From: Yamagishiella unicocca
Lineage: Eukaryota > Chlorophyta > Chlorophyceae > Chlamydomonadales > Volvocaceae
Assembly: GCA_003116995.1 (NCBI GenBank)
Contig: BDSL01000031.1
Span: 919,302-983,301, forward strand
Length of the DNA: 64,000 bases
Reading direction: 5' to 3'
Shown: piece by piece, positions 61,401 through 64,000 of the stretch
Position numbering within the stretch: position 1 is the stretch's first letter
How the letters are laid out: the number at the start of each line of letters is the position of its first letter
Notes under the pieces: generated by a model
Database searches by the model: none
What the model was told of the DNA's origin: nothing
What the model saw: the letters and a program-made list of their open reading frames with translations, nothing else
Program-made: the position numbers and the translations under genes

Positions 61401-63488
61401 CTTGCAACACCGCCAGCGGCACGGCGCCCGTGGACGGAGGTCCCCCACTTATGGCCGCCTGGTGGAATCGAGCAAGGGTGGAAGGCACGCAGGATGATTG
61501 AGGCCAGACGCGCCAGTGCCAAGCAACCAAGGCCCACACGGAGGCAGGCGGATGGCGTGGGCCTCTTGCATGTACCCCGCCCCATGTGCACCACGCCAGT
61601 CGTTGCACCCACCTGCGATGCTGCCAGCTGCGTCGGGTCTACTTCCGCCGCCACAGGGGCTTGCAACACCGCCAGCGGCACGGCGCCCGTGGACGGAGGT
61701 CCCCCACTTATGGCCGCCTGGTGGAATCGAGCAAGGGTGGAAGGCACGCAGGATGATTGAGGCCAGAGGCGCCAGTGCCAAGCAACCAAGGCTCACACGG
61801 AGGCATGCGGATGGCGTGGGCCTCTTGCATGTACCCCGCCCCATGTGCACCACGCCAGTCGTTGCACCCACCTGCGATGCTGCCAGCTGCGTCGGGTCTA
61901 CTTCCGCCGCCACAGGGGCTTGCAACACCGCCAGCGGCACGGCGCCCGTGGACGGAGGTCCCCCACTGATGGCCGCCTGGTGGAATCGAGCAAGGGTGGA
62001 AGGCACGCAGGATGATTGAGGCCAGACGCGCCAGTGCCAAGCAACCAAGGCCCACACAGAGGCAGGCGGATGGCGTGGGCCTGTTGCATGTACCCCGCCC
62101 CATGTGCACCACGCCAGTCGTTGCACCCACCTGCGATGCTGCCAGCTGCGTCGGGTCTACTGCCGCTGCCACAGGGGCTTGCAACACCGCCAGCGGCACG
62201 GCGCCCGTGGACGGAGGTCCCCCACTGATGGCCGCCTGGTGGAATCGAGCAAGGGTGGAAGGCACGCAGGATGATTGAGGCCAGAGGCGCCAGTGCCAAG
62301 CAACCAAGGCTCACACGGAGGCATGCGGATGGCGTGGGCCTCTTGCATGTCCCCCGCCCCATGTGCACCACGCCAGTCGTTGCACCCACCTGCGATGCTG
62401 CCAGCTGTGTCGGGTCTACTGCCGCTGCCACAGGGGCTTGCAACACCGCCAGCGGCACGGCGCCCGTGGACGGAGGTCCCCCACTTATGGCCGCCTGGTG
62501 GAATCGAGCAAGGGTGGAAGGCACGCAGGATGATTGAGGCCAGACACGCCAGTGCCAAGCAACCAAGGCCCACACAGAGGCAGGCGGATGGCATGGGCCT
62601 GTTGCATGTACCCCGCCCCATGTGCACCACGCCAGTCGTTGCACCCACCTGCGATGCTGCCAGCTGCGTCGGGACTCCCGTGTTGCAGCATGACGGGGAG
62701 CCGCCCTGGAAGGTGGACGCAGGGGAGGCAGCCCGAGAGCCACAGGCCTCATGCCGGCTGCTCGTTGTGGTGTACAGGACACCACCAGAGGGCCCAGCAT
62801 CGAGGTGGCGCTGCCTTTCCAGTTGTTCCTTGTAGTGGAAGAGGGCGGGGGGACGGGGGCACAACTGTGGCTGGGGTGCACAGTCGTCCTAGCAGGATTG
62901 CTGATCTTGTTTGTTTACCTTCCATAACTCGAACCATGCAATTTGGCGCCAGTGGTACTTGGGCAGCAACCGGCTATCTCCGGGAAGCATATTCTTGCTG
63001 AAACCGACAGCACCAATCAGTCCATCCCCTGGCCAGCTTTCCTCTGCCATCCTGAGAGCTGCCTCGGCGGCATCCTCGGGCGAGTCCATGTCATGGCCAA
63101 TAAACTGCAGCTCCTTGCGGGCCCATTTCTTTGCGCCACTGTACAAGAATTTCCGAACATCGCCGGTAAGGTTGAGGATGTCCTTGAGGGTCTGTGTCTG
63201 CAAAAGTAGTTAATGCGGGTCAGACACTGTTGGGAGACGACTGCTGGACTATGCGCTTGCCTTCAAACTGTGTCCCGAAAATGTCATCGCGAATATGTCC
63301 GCTGGAGAAGCCTCTGCTGGGGCCAAAGCCGAGCGGCCGTCACTCAGCTTGACCTGCGCGCCAATTCTCAATTCGGAGATGTAGCGGGCGATCTCAAACA
63401 GTGCTTCATCTCGTAAGGCTTTGCTTTTTAACGTTTGTTTAATGGAATTCTGAGCCGCGCAAACTATCTCAGAGAATTGCGCACTCAT
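58428..63488 (-). CDS. Predicted Fe(II)/2-oxoglutarate dioxygenase with tandem-exon central repeat
   Basis: Exons: 63488-63261 (start ATG; donor GCAAGC), 63197-62919, 62870-62649, ten repeated exons of 105 bp (one 99 bp) between 62494 and 60065, 59910-59785, and 59657-58428. All join in phase 0, giving about 1042 residues if every repeat exon is spliced in. The N-terminal part (TQTLKDILNLTGDVRKFLYS... KYHWRQIAWFELWK) is unrecognised. The last exon (409 residues) fits a double-stranded beta-helix dioxygenase: LHVDVH (HxD; codons near 59093-59085), APYGSH, then FLHGNAVHAG with the distal His near 58574 and a following Arg near 58535 (PRLHMYV). This order matches PhyH-like enzymes. A Gly/Ser/Asp-rich insert of about 90 residues separates the halves. 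Substrate unknown. The array could instead be an intronic minisatellite. Confidence 0.68.
60065..62494 (-). repeat. Tandem array of ten 259-bp exon+intron units
   Basis: Repeat exons: 62494-62390, 62235-62131, 61976-61872, 61717-61613, 61458-61354, 61199-61095, 60940-60836, 60681-60583, 60428-60324, 60169-60065. Each is preceded by the acceptor TTCCACCAG and followed by the donor CGCAG|GTGGGT, begins and ends in phase 0, and encodes 35 residues (AAISGGPPSTGAVPLA...LAASQ). One copy lacks 6 bp, an in-frame loss of two residues. The upstream exon ends with the same LAASQ| donor and the downstream exon begins with the same AAIS start, so the array grew from within the gene. Confidence 0.85.
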
Positions 63489-63892
63489 GCCTGCTAGAAG
63501 CTAAAGCCGCATTTACTTCAGTGGTTGGATTGAAGGAAAGCAAAATATGTAACACTCTACCATATACAGCAGTCAGCAATATGGACAATCGTGTTGCGAA
63601 GAGGTGCCGTATAGAGAAAATTCTTTGTACGACAGCGCTTGCCCTGCAAGCGGGAAAGCCAACTGGTTCCATATAAAGGTCTCCTACAAGTTACCGCTCA
63701 CAGAGTATTGAGACACCTGTAAGTCCGGCTATCAAAACTATCTACCATTGGCAGGAAATCCATGACCAGATTTGAATCTGTTTGAAGCCACCTTACTTGG
63801 CCAGTCGCCTGCTACGATAACCACGCCAATCACTGGCTACATTATAGTACTTTTCCCCGATTGATGTCTCCATTTCTTCTGTATGGCGCGAC
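63489..63892. promoter_or_regulatory. Divergent intergenic region
   Basis: About 400 bp between the minus-strand dioxygenase start (63488) and a plus-strand start at 63893. It should hold both promoters; no element was assigned. Confidence 0.35.
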
Positions 63893-64000
63893 CTCTCACT
63901 AAGCCGGAGGCGGGAACAAGCGTTTCACCAGTCGTCCTGCTAGTGGTGGTTCTGTTCATCGTCGCCACTGCCATATTTGGTGTGACACGTGCTGGCCCGA
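63893..64000 (+). CDS. Small membrane protein, 5' fragment (cut by window end)
   Basis: An ATG at 63893 opens 36 codons to the edge: MARPLTKPEAGTSVSPV, then a strongly hydrophobic span (VLLVVVLFIVATAIFGV) and TRAGP. The charged, Pro-containing N-terminus followed by one membrane span near residue 18-34 recalls small ER tail-anchored proteins such as RAMP4/SERP1, but the overlap is too short to assign. It may continue or be spliced beyond the window. Confidence 0.5.

Noticed and set aside
59897..62881. Multiple 170-330-residue frames across the 259-bp array on both strands
   Set aside because: The period is not a multiple of three, so unspliced frames drift; only the 105-bp segments bounded by splice sites keep a common frame.

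Overview
The window is nuclear DNA from a green alga, most likely a volvocine chlorophyte (Chlamydomonas/Gonium/Volvox-like). The evidence is dense short introns with GT/GC...AG borders, GC-rich coding sequence with very long Ala/Gly/Pro/Ser stretches, Pro-rich extracellular linkers, a gametolysin-type (M11) wall metalloprotease, scavenger-receptor (SRCR) domains, and candidate TGTAA poly(A) signals. No rRNA, tRNA, CRISPR or prokaryotic operon was seen. I built the gene models by hand from splice sites; every stated exon chain was checked for reading-frame and phase consistency.

Layout. 253-1135 (-): 5' part of an unrecognised gene running off the left edge. 1721-4508 (-): complete UAP56/SUB2 DEAD-box RNA helicase (9 exons, 435 aa). 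5983-13584 (-): a 668-aa protein with paired EF-hands, a Dpy-30-like helix and a C-terminal rhodanese domain (16 exons). 14046-17387 (+): Shewanella-like (SLP) metallophosphatase (9 exons, 411 aa), divergent from the EF-hand gene across about 460 bp. 20366-26551 (+): secreted gametolysin/M11 metalloprotease (11 exons, 649 aa). 29368-39078 (-): a 2040-aa RING-finger membrane protein with a huge low-complexity exon. 39415-39720 (-): probable LINE remnant. 41262-52729 (-): a large extracellular-type protein with an F5/8C (discoidin) domain, Pro-rich linkers, two SRCR domains and a seven-bladed RCC1-like propeller encoded one blade per exon. 54907-57151 (-): complete unrecognised 558-aa gene. 58428-63488 (-): a predicted Fe(II)/2-oxoglutarate dioxygenase whose middle is ten near-identical tandem exon+intron units of 259 bp. 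63893-64000 (+): start of a small membrane protein cut by the right edge.

The left half (about 1-39 kb) holds housekeeping, signalling and wall genes with minisatellite-rich introns. The 40-54 kb part is visibly more AT-rich, with long introns and a perfect 315-bp ATT repeat. The last 9 kb may be a mobile element or recently expanded locus, because two same-strand unfamiliar genes sit with tandem exon duplications and partial 3'-exon copies. At least two dispersed repeat families recur in introns and spacers.

The most unusual features are the tandem-exon dioxygenase gene, the exon-per-blade RCC1 propeller whose first and last exons supply complementary half blades, the F5/8C-SRCR-RCC1 combination, and the EF-hand/Dpy-30/rhodanese fusion. 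Functions are inferred from motifs read by eye; no database search was possible.
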